Shown: positions 1 to 44,706 of the stretch, piece after piece
How the letters are laid out: every line of letters starts with the position of its first letter
How positions within the stretch are numbered: position 1 is the first letter of the stretch
Assembly: GCF_021347895.1 (NCBI RefSeq)
Contig: NC_067118.1
Span: forward strand, 16,647,011-16,711,010
Reading direction: 5' to 3'
DNA: 64,000 nt
DNA from: Acanthochromis polyacanthus
Taxonomy: Eukaryota; Chordata; Actinopteri; Pomacentridae
Notes under the pieces: model-generated
The model's database searches: none
What the model was told of the DNA's origin: nothing
What the model saw: the letters and a program-made list of their open reading frames with translations, nothing else
Translations under genes and position numbers: made by a program

Positions 1-492
1 AATTTCTTACAACTGCTGCCTACAATACTGTGTATCAGCCATCAAAGACAGTCATGGCATGACAGCATTCCTTTATGAGCCACTGTACTACATTTCAGAT
101 AAGTGCTGCGACTTTCAGTCAAAGCTATCTACTAAAACCCGTACGGGCTCGACAGTGGCATCATTGTAATCATATGCAACTGAGCTTGAATATAACTCAA
201 ATGTTATAATGCAGAGTTTGTATCTTGCCATTTTTTTTCACCTGTGGTGCACCATAATTGAACAATGACTTTTATTATTATTGAAATAGTTATTATATTT
301 TCCACAATGCAATTCAGCTGACGTCACACATTTATATCACAATTATGTAACTGTCACATAGCGCTGTAGTGATGGAGGACCCCAGAGATGTGATACTGTC
401 AATGGAGTGACGCTCATTGTTAAATATAATACAAACCCCACTGACTGTTAAACTGAAGTATGATGTGGAAATTGACTGAGTTGTTGTTTCAG

Positions 493-9037
<8,545 letters not shown>

Positions 9038-11610
9038 AGTCTGAAGGTAAACGGTGATCTGAGAGGGACATCTTCTGATGTGCAGTAACTGATAGCTGAT
9101 GAAGTGACCGAGTGTCAGCAGCAGCTATATCATGCCTTATCTGGAATTTGTATTTACTGTCTTCTCCATTGAAAACAGGATTCTTCATCCAGTGTGATGT
9201 TTTGTTTTTTAAATTTACCGTGACCTGCATCTGAAAGTTGTTGTCATTTTATAGGATTATGAAATTACACACATTTCAAATCAAATTTGGACACCAATTC
9301 ATGATGTAATAATTTTACAGTTGTCTGAGTAATGTTGCTGAATAATAATAGTGAAATAATGAGTTTTTCTTGTTTGTTTCTTCCAGATGGCATCCGGACT
9401 CCAAAAGTTGAGTGGAAGAGCATTCCAACATCACGATGTTCAATTTTATTGCATATCCAATCTTTTCGAAAACACCATGATACTGACTCCAAACACCCCC
9501 AAAAAACTATCAAGGGCAAAAATTCTCTCTCTCTTTCTCTCCTTCTCATTTAAAAGAGCACAATTATCTGTCACTCATTCAGCTACAACAGAAAAGAAAA
9601 AAGACAAAAAAGCTTGAGGAATTCAGTGGTTTTAAAGTGGAACGGAGGGAGAAAATTGTGCATTCCTCCCACGACCATGGTCTGGTATTGTAATAAGTGA
9701 AAATACAAAAAACCCACTGCTGCTGCCACCAAGCAAATATGTCCTGGGTCCTCATTATGCACAGGTCTGAGTGAAGGTTATTACATGACAGTGATCTAAC
9801 TCTTAATAGCTTTTTGGCCATGTTTATTTTTCTTTCTTTGTTGTTTTCATTATTATACTTTGTTGAACAGAGGTAGATCAGTGAACTGTCGGTTAATGTT
9901 TAAAATGAGGATCAAAGCTTTGTTTTATTTCCTAGTCTTTACACATTTTAGAGAATGTTTTTAAGTTGAAAAAGAAGAGAACCTCCAGATCGCGCCATTT
10001 TAAATCCAGCTTTATTCCACTGGAGAACAAAGCGAGAGAATTCAGCTTCAACAGGGAGTCCTCAAGCCACTTCTGGCCCTTCTGTATATTTAGCCCCATG
10101 ATACTTTTACTGTTTCTTTTTTCCAGTGTAGTCCACAAATCTTTGTTTGCACAAAAATTAAACTTTGCATATATAGAATAATGTCTAAAGAAAAAAGTTA
10201 ACTAACCAAGCACATGCTGTTTATGATAATGAATGCTCGTTTTTAAAACGAAAAACAACAAAAAAAAACCAACCATTTTAACCATTCTTACACCTTTTGT
10301 CTGGCAACAATGTAGAATAATTAAATGAAGATTAACCCATTGGATCATAATCCACCCCACCCTTTTCTATTCTTTTTTTTGGTTTGTTTGTTTCTCCTTT
10401 AGTTTTCCCTTGTTTCTGTTGCCCGTGGTTGGGACCGGTGATGTGAATTGGTCGGGTAGGGAGTACCTCCACTTTAGCCCGGTTGCAATCCGGACATTTC
10501 TCTTTTAACAGAGGTGCCCATTCCGTGCTTGGAAATGCAGTTACTACTCTGTGAATGACATGTTGTATAAATCAATGTTTGAAAATAATGATATTGAAAC
10601 TTTTTAAGTTAAAAACGAAAAAAAAAGATTTTGGTTGTCTGCCATGGGTGGGTTATCTCTTAGAATCGCATGCTGTAGAATTGCTTAAAAGGTGCATATG
10701 GAATTAAGTCCTTTTGATGTTTTTCTTTAAGAAAATAACCTGTTGAATATATCAATACGATGGTATTTATATTTTCTTTTATCTTGTTTCTTTTTTTTTT
10801 CCTTTTTGTTTTTGGCTACTCCGTGCATACATGATTCAACTAAATGTCAAAGCTATGCACTCGAGAAGCAAACCCTGCAACATAACTGGTTCCTTGGTCC
10901 ATACTTGGGAGGGATTCCACAAAATTAAGAAGTAACGTAAATGTTTAAATTGTACACACATGCATACGTACATTCATTCACCTAAACATACACAATCTCT
11001 AATGGAACAAATAAATTTTCATTCCTTCTGTAGCAAACAAAATTCCATTTACAAAGAAACATTTTATAACAGGTTTTTTTCTGTCCTTTATTAAAAATGA
11101 AAAAAAAAAATCTTGCAGCATCTGAATGGCAGAATTTTCTGTTGTTCCCTTCTCCTTGTAAACAGAGACGCTCTTTCTTTAGCAGTAGTGACATTTTTTC
11201 CATTCTGTTTTTTCTCTGCGACATTCTGTACAAAAAAAATGTGCTGTAATTGTGCGTTAGGCCTGGAGTTGGCAAAAAATAAAACGAAATAAAAAATATT
11301 AAAAATTAATTAAATTCCCTTTCCTTTTCTCTCTTTCTCCATCAAATAACTGTAGAGCTCTGCACCCCCACTGTTCCCGTTTCACCTTTTGTATTTAATT
11401 TTAAAGTCAGTCAGTGTACAACCGAAAGCTGGATGCAAGATAGAAACTATATTAAAATGTACTGTTATTTAAGATGTAATAAAAGCAGTTTGAGATGACC
11501 TACTGTGTTGAGTGTGATTCACTTAGAGCGATTCCCACTGAAGCTAGAATGTTGCAGACTGTTTGGTTTCCTTGTAATTATGTTCAAGTCAAATAAACAA
11601 TTTCTTATCC
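9038..11610 (+). other. gnb1: gnb1 3'UTR with a probable intron and poly(A) signals
   Basis: After the TAG stop the exon runs only nine more bases to a good donor (AAG|gtaaac at 9047). A strong pyrimidine-rich acceptor (ttcttccag) lies at 9378-9386, followed by ATGGCATCCGGACTCC. I read 9047-9386 as a 3'UTR intron. The rest of the 3'UTR continues AT-rich for about 2.2 kb without a credible gene. AATAAA signals occur at 11478-11483 and 11592-11597, so the transcript probably ends near 11.5 or 11.6 kb. The intron is inferred from splice-site quality and from my recollection that vertebrate GNB1 mRNAs are spliced after the stop. A cDNA would settle it. Confidence 0.65.
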
Positions 11611-12417
11611 ACTGTTGAATGGGCCTGGCTCCTCTGTACACTCGTCCACGCGTAGCCGCTTTTTGTCAATATTTGCACCGAGTATGAACCGACGCATTAT
11701 AATACCATTAATCTGCACTGTTTGTTTTGAGAATTGAACATAAAATTAAAAACCCTGAACATTGCCAGTATTTGATACATCTTGTCTGAACTTGAGTGGA
11801 AGCAACATGCGTGCTCACACTTGTCCACTTACCTGGGCTGACGATCCTTAGATGGCTTGTAAAAAGGGACATCTCAGTCAGTTGTAGCTCATTCACTAAC
11901 ACCATATTCTCTGCCAGATCAGTAATCCTCCCACAGGTGCAGGTCCCTACTCCACCCAGGGCTCTGTGCACTTATATTGGTGCCTATGTTTGGTAATATT
12001 CCTTGACCCTTACTGCCCTCTACTGGATGGAAGCGTGAATTACAAAAAGGGAATATGTTCAAATTGGATTTTTTTTTTTGTTATGAAAGGGATTATACTT
12101 TTTTTTCCCCCTATTATATCCATTTTGGTTTAACATGTGGAACTATGTAAACATACAATACTCCAAGATCACACCGATTTATTTTTGGAAAAATGTGTGA
12201 AGATTACATTTTTTTCTAGCAACTACAAACTCAGTTTCTTTTAATAACTTTTATTCTACAGCATTGGACTGCAGGTCTGTGATACACGACGCTGAGCAGA
12301 CAATAGTTCCTTGTAAGGGACAATTTCAGTATTTCGCATGTAGTCATAACTAGCAGAGAATCACTCTGTATTGTCAATTTATGAAGTTCTATTATGGAGC
12401 CTGAGCAATTCTGCAGA

Positions 12418-14050
12418 TATAGTGCGTTGTGAAAGTATTCGGCCCCCTTGAACTTTTCAACCTTTCGCCACATTTCAGGCTTCAAACATAAAGATATAAA
12501 ATTGTAATTTTTGTCAAGAATCAACAACAAGTGGGACACAATCGTAAAGTGGAACGAAATTTATTGGATATTTTAAACTTTTTTCACAAATAAAAACCTG
12601 AAAAGTGGGGTGTGCAATATTATTCGGCCCCCTTGCATTAATACTTTGTAGCGCCACCTTTTGCTGCAATTACAGCTGCAAGTCGCTTGGGGTATGTCTC
12701 TATCAGTTTTGCACGTCGAGAGACTGAAATTCTTGCCCATTCTTCCTTGCAAAACAGCTCGAGCTCAGTGAGGTTGGATGGAGAGCGTTTGTGAACAGCA
12801 GTCTTCAGCTCTGCCCACAGATTCTCAATTGGATTCAGGTCTGGACTTTGACTTGGCCATTCTAACACCTGGATACATTTATTTGTGAACCATTCCATTG
12901 TAGATTTGGCTTTATGTTTTGGATCATTGTCCTGTTGGAAGATAAATCTCCGTCCCAGTCTCAGGTCTTTTGCAGACTCCAACAGGTTTTCTTCCAGAAT
13001 GCTCCTGTATTTGGCTCCATTCATCTTCCCATCAATTTTAACCATCTTCCCTGTCCCTGCTGAAGAAAAGCAGGCCCAAACCATGAGGCTGCCACCACCA
13101 TGTTTGACAGTGGGGATGGTGTGTTCAGGGTGATGAGCTGTGTTGCTTTTACGCCAAACATATCGTTTTGCATTGTGGCCAAAAAGTTGGATTTTGGTTT
13201 CATCTGACCAGAGCACCTTCTTCCACATGTTTGGTGTGTCTCCCAGGTGGCTTGTGGCAAACTTCAAACCAGACTTTTTATGGATATCTTTGAGAAATGG
13301 CTTTCTTCTTGCCACTCTTCCATAAAGGCCAGATTTGTGCAGTGTACGACTGATTGTTGTCCTATGGACAGACTCTCCCACCTCAGCTGTAGATCTCTGC
13401 AGTTCATCCAGAGTGATCATGGGCCTCTTGGCTGCATCTCTGATCAGTCTTCTCCTTGTTCGAGGTGAAAGTTTAGAGGGACGGCCGGGTCTTGGTAGAT
13501 TTGCAGTGGTCTGATACTCCTTCCATTTCAATATGATTGCTTGCACAGTGCTCCTTGAGATGTTTAAAGCTTGGGAAATCTTTTTGTATCCAAATCCAGC
13601 TTTAAACTTCTCCACAACAGTATCTCGGACCTGCCTGGTGTGTTCCTTGGTCTTCATGATGCTCTCTGCACTTTAAACAGAACCCTGAGACTATCACAGA
13701 GCAGGTGCATTTATACGGAGACTTGATTACACACAGGTGGATTCTATTTATCATCATCAGTCATTTAGGACAACATTGGATCATTCAGAGATCCTCACTG
13801 AACTTCTGGAGTGAGTTTGCTGCACTGAAAGTAAAGGGGCCAAATAATATTGCACGCCCCACTTTTCAGTTTTTTATTTGTTAAAAAAGTATAAAATATC
13901 CAATAAATTTCGTTCCACTTCACGATTGTGTCCCAATTGTTGTTGATTCTTGACAAAAAATGACAATTTTATATCTTTATGTTTGAAGCCTGAAATGTGG
14001 CGAAAGGTTGAAAAGTTCAAGGGGGCCGAATACTTTCACAAGGCACTGTA
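12418..14050 (-). mobile_element. Complete Tc1-like transposon (family 1)
   Basis: The element spans 12420-14048 with the expected TA duplication on both sides (12418-12419 and 14049-14050). The ends are inverted repeats of about 213 bases: the right end reads inward as CAGTGCCTTGTGAAAGTATT and the left end as TAGTGCGTTGTGAAAG. Both carry the subterminal GGCCCCCTTGAACTTTTC block and a second GGCCCC block near their inner ends. The transposase gene occupies most of the interior. It lies in the intergenic gap between gnb1 and nadk. A deleted copy of the same family lies at 63367-64000. Confidence 0.95.
12638..13657 (-). CDS. Tc1/mariner DD34E transposase, intact (339 aa)
   Basis: Cut-and-paste transposase of the Tc1 family that acts on the flanking terminal repeats and inserts at TA. 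The N-terminal half holds two helix-turn-helix units: GYKKISQALNISRSTVQAII near residue 23, and a second after the AT-hook-like PRPGRPSKL near residue 55. The catalytic domain shows the first Asp in WSDETK, the second in FQQDNDPKH and the Glu in LNPIENLW. Exactly 34 residues separate the second Asp from the Glu, which makes it DD34E. The length of 339 residues is normal for the family, and there is no stop or frameshift. The ORF starts MKTKEHTRQVRDTV and ends GGATKY. An unbroken frame suggests recent arrival, but activity cannot be judged from sequence. Confidence 0.96.
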   Translation of the reverse strand: MKTKEHTRQVRDTVVEKFKAGFGYKKISQALNISRSTVQAIILKWKEYQTTANLPRPGRPSKLSPRTRRRLIRDAAKRPMITLDELQRSTAEVGESVHRTTISRTLHKSGLYGRVARRKPFLKDIHKKSGLKFATSHLGDTPNMWKKVLWSDETKIQLFGHNAKRYVWRKSNTAHHPEHTIPTVKHGGGSLMVWACFSSAGTGKMVKIDGKMNGAKYRSILEENLLESAKDLRLGRRFIFQQDNDPKHKAKSTMEWFTNKCIQVLEWPSQSPDLNPIENLWAELKTAVHKRSPSNLTELELFCKEEWARISVSRRAKLIETYPKRLAAVIAAKGGATKY

Positions 14051-15360
14051 GATCACAGTCATTCTGCATCTGTTCAAAAAGCCCTAAGCCTGACGATGTG
14101 AATAGTGTCAACATCATACAAAAAATGGTCAGAAGGAACAACACATTTTCTAATGTTTTGACTTAACCGTAAAGAACAAGCGCACTAGAAAAACACTTGT
14201 ATTGGTTGTAGAATATGGTCATTCTCAAGCCATGTCACTGTTATTTATATAGTAAATTTAAAAAACAGATAGTGGGCCAAAGTGCTTTCCAGTAGAGAAA
14301 TAAAGTATAACAAATTTACTTAAGACCCAACGATATAATATATATTACAAAGTTACCTGACAAACTGAAATGTTACATTTATGAACCTACAATATTATAT
14401 ACTCAAATTACTACTAACTCAACGAAATGGGAAAAGGTATAAAGAGAGAAACTCTGGACAGGATGCTGTGACGAGTAGCTGCAGATCAGACCTGGGCAGG
14501 TCAGGAACCAGAATTACCTGCAGAGATATACAGACAGAGAGGATAAAACAAACTACAGCAGAGAGAAGGCACAGACATGCAAATATGGAAGATAGAAAAC
14601 TATGAAGACAACCATAAGAATAGGATAAGCTGAGGTAAAGCATGTAGGCTAATTAAAAAAAAAAAAAGAGGTGGAGCTGTGAAACCAGAGGACTAAGAGA
14701 GAATATTGAGTGATATCAGGCAGCCGACTAATACAAAACAGCAGGGCGACAAAAAGATACTAAGAGTGGACATGAGCCAAAGGTGGCTTCAGGAAAAACT
14801 GAAAGTAAATGAAATTAAAAAATATTTATGCCAAACAATTAGATATTATGAAAAATAAACATCAGAATAAATAGAAACATAGATAATGTGCTAGTTTCAC
14901 AAAACCCTGGAAAATTTACTGTTGCAAAAATACAACATCAGTTTTATTAGTTTTATTTTTTTAAGTATTATTTATGTAAATACATATATCAAAAGTTACT
15001 CATTCTGTGGTGGTTAATTATTTTATACATTGTAGATTAATTCTGAAGATATTAAAACTAGAAAAGAATACATATGGAATTATGTTGTAAACAAAAAAAT
15101 GTTCATCTTCAGTATTATTCTACAATGTGGAAAATAATACAAACAATATTGGGTAATAAAAACAGAACGTCCAACATGATGTCTGTAAAAGTACATTTGT
15201 AGGGAATAGTCAGGTAACTCATGCAGCAGATTTCTGACTTCAGATTAACTTAAATGCGAAATGCAGTTTACGAGTTTAATCCTCTGACATAATGTTGTAA
15301 TTACAGCGTTAGTTGGTTAGCTCTTGGTGTGATGCAACCTGACAGCTGTGTTTGGTTTGA
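14051..15360. other. Intergenic, AT-rich, with a degenerate dispersed repeat
   Basis: I see no gene here. Between about 14265 and 14700 the sequence resembles the repeat at 29400-29960. Both contain a 'tgcttt/cacttta' block followed by a purine-rich stretch with CTGCAGAGA and repeated GAGAGA/ACACAAA-like motifs. This is a widely dispersed fish repeat of uncertain class. The rest, about 14700-15360, is AT-rich with no recognisable feature. Confidence 0.4.
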
Positions 15361-15369
15361 AGCCGTTAC

Positions 15370-15557
15370 GATATGACATCATGGAGGCGGGAGCCTGTGA
15401 TTGGTCGCACAGTATCAGGAAGCGATGAGCCGACTGTTGACTGTTAAGTAAGGTGGTGTAACGCTGTTATTTCACCTGGTAATGGCGAGGCGTTGATCCC
15501 ACGGCAGGCTGCTGCTCTCCAAACCCGTGTCGTCCCCCGTAACGCTGTGGCTAAAAG
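15370..15557 (+). promoter_or_regulatory. nadk: Probable nadk promoter and non-coding exon 1
   Basis: The AT-rich intergenic DNA gives way here to a GC-richer stretch. It holds a CREB/ATF-like TGACATCA around 15374 and an inverted CCAAT box (GATTGG) near 15400. A transcribed-looking segment then ends in a donor, CTAAAAG|gtagtg, at 15557/15558. The next exon with a good acceptor is the first coding exon at 16455. The start site itself is not determined, so this is inferred from composition, motifs and position. Confidence 0.5.
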
Positions 15558-16465
15558 GTAGTGTTGGGAATGGAGGATGCTACGGCTTACTTTGAGCACG
15601 ACTGACTACTAGCTTAGCCGGCTAACTAGCTGCACACTAGCTTAGTTAGCTCACCCAGAATATTCTACCATCTGGACCCGTCACCATTCACCCACTCATG
15701 TCAGAGCAGGACTTGTTGTTGCGTTTAATGCTCAGACTTTTTGAAGAACTAACAATTTACAAAGCGGGCTGGCTTTGGTGATGACGAGGCTGCTAGCCTA
15801 CTGCCGTGTAGCATATTTACCGTCCAATTTGGCAGCTGAGGTAAACTTAATAACAGGTTGTAAGCGACCAGTTCCCACTTGGGTCCCACATTTTAGGGAC
15901 GTAAAATCATGTTAGATGTTTAAGGTATAGCCTTAGTAGTATCTGGGGCCTGTTTTCACGTTTGTAAAATCTTTATTCTATTTGTTAATGTGGAAATGCA
16001 GATTATATTGCTGTAGACCATATTAACCAGGTATCGATCAAAAACCACTCTATCTAGACTGTTGTAGACTAGATCATTCAGAGAGAATAAAGCTATTCCA
16101 CTAATCAGAGTTTGTTTTTAGTCTCTTGCCTAGTTTAGTTCTTACTTTCCCTTAATCTTTTCCCTAACTACTGAACTAATGCTGCAAATCATGGGCTATA
16201 TTCAGCCAATGTGGACCTCAGTGGATTCTGTGTGCACATCTGTAGACTGACTCATACATGCAGAATATTGTCTAAGTTGCACTTTTGAAGCATCAATTAA
16301 ACAGATTTTTTCCCATGAAGTTTAGAACAGCTTGATTCGTGCACAGCCTCGTAATCAGGGAGATCGGAGAGCTGTGCTTCTGTAAAGCTGCCTGATGATT
16401 GTTAGCTCGTTTGTATGTGACTGTGGATTCACGAATGATTGATTTGTCTGTCAGTGAACGTCAAG

Positions 16466-40562
<24,097 letters not shown>

Positions 40563-42480
40563 GGCTGCAAGATTTTTCTAAGGTCTCCAAGGACTTCTGA
40601 AGTCATGATTTTACCTTGACCATGCTCTGTGCCATTTTATTTTTTTATGGATGGAATGTAGAACCAAACTCTATTCAAAAAGGTCTGTTGTCGCCCCTCA
40701 CGTGGATTGAAATAATTCCACAGAATACTGATCCAAAAAATGCTTCTATGGCGGGCCTTAATGTTGTGTTTTAGAGGAAGAAAGGTGCGGTAATACGACC
40801 CAAAGTGAAACTAAATATTTTGGTTGTTTTTAGCTGGGTGTTGGCTGCTGGCAGTTGTTGAGTCTGCAGAGAATGGGAACTACTACATTGTCGTGTGTTG
40901 TTCAGAAAAGGCAGCGTGGAAACAGACATGAGAAAGGACTTACTGAAATGAAAACATTTACAGTAAATATCTATATCATAATACTAATCTAGTAAATAAA
41001 AATTAGGGGAAAAACTAATAAGATTGTTAAATAACTTTTCCAAAAATGAGTTGAATTTTAATCATTTCTGGTTCATTAATAGACATGGAACACTTTGGTC
41101 TCCACAGAAACAAATCTGAACAATGCGACAATCTAACCAGCGGCACACGACTAACCAGACTATATGTTAGGAGAAAAACGCTTTTAATAAAAAGTCTGTC
41201 AAGTTCCCCACCCAAAAAACAAAAACCCCACACATAAAGTTCTGCGTTATGTGTTGGCTTCTTAAAATGTTGGGTTTTTGAATGGAGTTTGGCCCCCCGC
41301 TGGTGAAGGATCTGTATGCTGTGAAAACTGTCCCTTTGAAGTGAAGGAGCAGCTTGTAGAGAACAATGTTTGGACTAGTAATCGAAAGGAAGTACAACAT
41401 ATGAGCTGACCTTGAACCAAAGTGCTCAGAGGTCAGTTGTGGATGACTGTTTTTTGCAGTACTCTCGACGGGTGTTTTCAGGTCTGCGAATCCTTGAGAC
41501 AGACGGCAGGGACACGACTGCTACTTTACAAACGGCAAAAGCCTTGTTTTTTAATGAGAGGTGAAGGCCAAGTTGCACTATTTAGAAAAAAAAGCAATCT
41601 GTCAAATCAGACGCTTCAAATTCTGTTAAACAGGCCAGGAAAAACGCTGTGATGCCGTCAACTGATGTTGCTTTGAGGTGCATTCAGGGGAAGAGCAGGT
41701 TTTCAGTACGTCTACTCGGCGGCAGCGGCCCAACTGTACAGACTGTGCCTTAAACACTGGTATCATTAACAGAGATAAATCTTATTTTTCAAGGTTTACA
41801 TCATGTTTGTCATATTTTTTTATCATACACTTGCACATATCTGTATCGTGCGCATTATAACCCCATGTTGACTGTCTTCTCCATCAGCAGCACATGACAC
41901 TTGATTGAATTCTATTTAATGTTGCATTAAATCTCTATGTTCAGCTGTTGGTAAACGCTAATGGGTGGGATTCATTCCAGGCAGATCTCAGTTCAGATGT
42001 CTTTAATTTTTTTTTTTTTTTTGGTGTCTGCTTTTTAAAATGTCCTTTAAGCCATAGCTGAACTTTTGGAAATGTATTTTCTAGACCAATGTCTGTGGGT
42101 GGTTTACTGTTCTGTGTGTAAATGTGGAGGAATCATTAGACTTCCAATCAGTTTATGACAAGTGAACACTTCAAGGTGGCCTACCTGACATGTTAGTTTG
42201 GACTTAGTGTACAGATGTTAATATATACTTTCTAATTTGGCTGTTAGGCTGAAAAGAGGAGCAGTGGCATCACCAGTTGAAACTCTGCAAGACAGACCGA
42301 GCTCTAAAAGGCAATCATTCCTTTAACTCTTGCGTATGTATATAAATGTAACGCTTGTATAAGATGTATTTTGTAAAGTCCACATGTTTATTAACTGGTT
42401 TACAATGTATTATTAATGGAAATAAATCTATTTGGTACTTTTTTACATTAATAAATTCTTCAGTTGTTGATTCTTTTTGT
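40563..42480 (+). other. nadk: nadk 3'UTR and poly(A) signals
   Basis: The TAA stop is followed by 1.9 kb without a credible ORF. AATAAA hexamers at 42421-42426 and 42450-42455 place the main 3' end near 42.47 kb. A third AATAAA at 42810-42815 could give a longer form. The next gene is transcribed toward it from the other strand. Confidence 0.75.
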
Positions 42481-43048
42481 TTATGAGGAAAAAGTCTGTG
42501 TTAGCAACTCTTAATTCCTGTTTAACCGACTGTAATTGTAAAGAGATAGTGACGTACTTTTACATTCAAGTTTATTCGAAATGCATTCCAGGACGACATG
42601 AATAGTCTACTTTTTAGGAAAGATGCTGGCAGGTTTGTTTGAAATGTTGAGCTATTTAAACTCCAGTTCCACATGAAAACCCACCTCCAGCCTCATCAGC
42701 TCTCAAAGTGCTTTTCACTTTTGTAACTCTGAGAACCTGTCATTCTAACTTTTGTATTAAGCTTGTTAATGTTTCTAATATGACTATTTTTTTCCCCCCA
42801 AAACACTTTAATAAACAGAGAGTTTGACCAGGAAGTGTGTGTCCTTCTGTCTGATCAAACAGTGTCACACCTTAGAAGTGTCCTTTAGCTCATGTTTGCT
42901 GTGAATGGTGGGAATGTGGTGCATGAAGGACTCCGGTTCTGAGGTCCACAGAAGTCTGTCTGAGAACTGGGGTTACATCCAAATAATTTCTTTTTCCATA
43001 CTTGTCTTCATTGAGTAATGAAGCAAAGCAGCAATCTTCTTTTAATAA

Positions 43049-44706
43049 TTTATTAAGAACTTTGGATGAAAAAACATTTGCAATAAGGTGCAGCACATAG
43101 TTCAGTAAAAGACATCCGTTAATGAAAATATTCCAGTGTTGCCCAAAGTACTCGTCTACAGAGCACATGATCCCATTTATACAACTACAGTTTTAAAAAG
43201 AACACTTAACTCTGTAAACTCTGAACACTATTTACATGACACAAAAATTACCTTTTGAGATTAAAAAATTACGTTAGAAATGGATTTCAGCTGGAGTTAG
43301 ATCCTACAATGGACAGGGTGTCACTAAGGTCTGGACAGGAAAAGTGAGAAGTACAACTTCAATTGTTTGCTTCTTTTGACAAAACCATATTTAATCTGTG
43401 GAGGCAAAAAATATAGTTAATGAGATTTCCTATGTGTCCAGACTTCGAGGACGTCGTGTTTACGAGAGTTAAAGTACAAATTAAAAATCCTTAATAACCC
43501 AGTTGAAGATAAGCAAAATATTCTGTAGTTTTAGATGGAAATGTATACGGATTATATTTCTTACACCTAGTCTTTACGTGGGGCTACACAGAGGCTCAGT
43601 GGATCTTTCTGTGTTGATTGATCATTCTAAATTGTTTGCGGGTATGAATGTATGTGTGATTGTTTGTCTCTATGTGTAGCCCTGTGACAGACTGCTGACC
43701 TGTCCACGGTGTGCCCGACCTTCACCCTAAGTCGCCTCATGACCCTAATGAGGACTAAGCATGTATGGAGGATGGATGAGTGGATGGTCGTTAAGTGTGA
43801 TCTGTATCTGCATAAATGAAGGTAAGAGGATAAGATGTAAATGTACACTGAGATTGGATCAGATCAGTAAGACCACGTTTGGGGTTGGTCAGGTTCCCAA
43901 TGTAATGAGATCTCAGCCAGGAGTAAATCTGCAGTCTGACCACATTCTGAAGAAAATAATTTATTCAAAAAAATTTTGAGAAAACTTGCAGGCAGCAACA
44001 GTCACGTTTGCTTGGCAACAGAAAAGAAATATAGTGCAAACAGCAGCACAGCTACCTGGTATGAGCCAAGTCTGTTGACAAACTGACAGCTACTAACATT
44101 CATATTGCACTGACAACAAACTGTATACAACCGAGATGACGCATTTTAGTAGCAGGTGTAAACACAAAGACCCGTGGATTAGATATGGTTATCCAGACAA
44201 TGTATTCAGATACAGATCAGTGCTAATACCAGGTGAAGATGAGGCGCTGATTTACAGAAAATTCTAGTAACAGGCCAAAGTAAAAATAAAATCAATACAG
44301 TAAACAACACATTTGGATAAAAAAAGACGTTAAAAAATGTAGAGTGATCGTTTTGGTGGCGTTAATGCTGAAAAGAAATTGGAGTTCTGTTGTTAGCACT
44401 ACAGTGCTAAAGTTTCTTAATGCTGTTTTTAGGCACTCAGTATGCAGCTGTGACCCGGTTTAAGACTAGCTGGATGCAAACACTGCAAAAAGAAAAGAAA
44501 ACAACAACAACATCAACAGAATGTCAGGTTAACAGCAGCATTCAGTGTTCCAATTTCTTTTTAGCCAACATAAACACACTCAATATCTGCAGATTCAGAA
44601 AAAAAATCACACACAAACACACACACCGCCATGGAAACGCTCCCCTCATGCTCAGAGTTACTTTTGAAGGACTGAACCCCAGAAACAGAAATGCAGTGAA
44701 GTCAGT
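43049..44706 (-). other. 3'UTR region of the minus-strand membrane protein gene
   Basis: After the TAG stop (44709-44707) no coding sequence follows. AATAAA signals on the minus strand occur at 43965-43960 and 43054-43049, giving 3'UTRs of roughly 0.75 or 1.65 kb. A degraded SINE-like repeat (43590-43790) lies between the two signals. The 3' ends of this gene and nadk face each other, 0.2-1.5 kb apart depending on the sites used. Confidence 0.55.

Noticed and set aside
12885..13468. Plus-strand ORFs opposite the Tc1 transposase
   Set aside because: They are shadows of the intact minus-strand DD34E frame, as are those opposite the 27.4-28.4 kb transposase.
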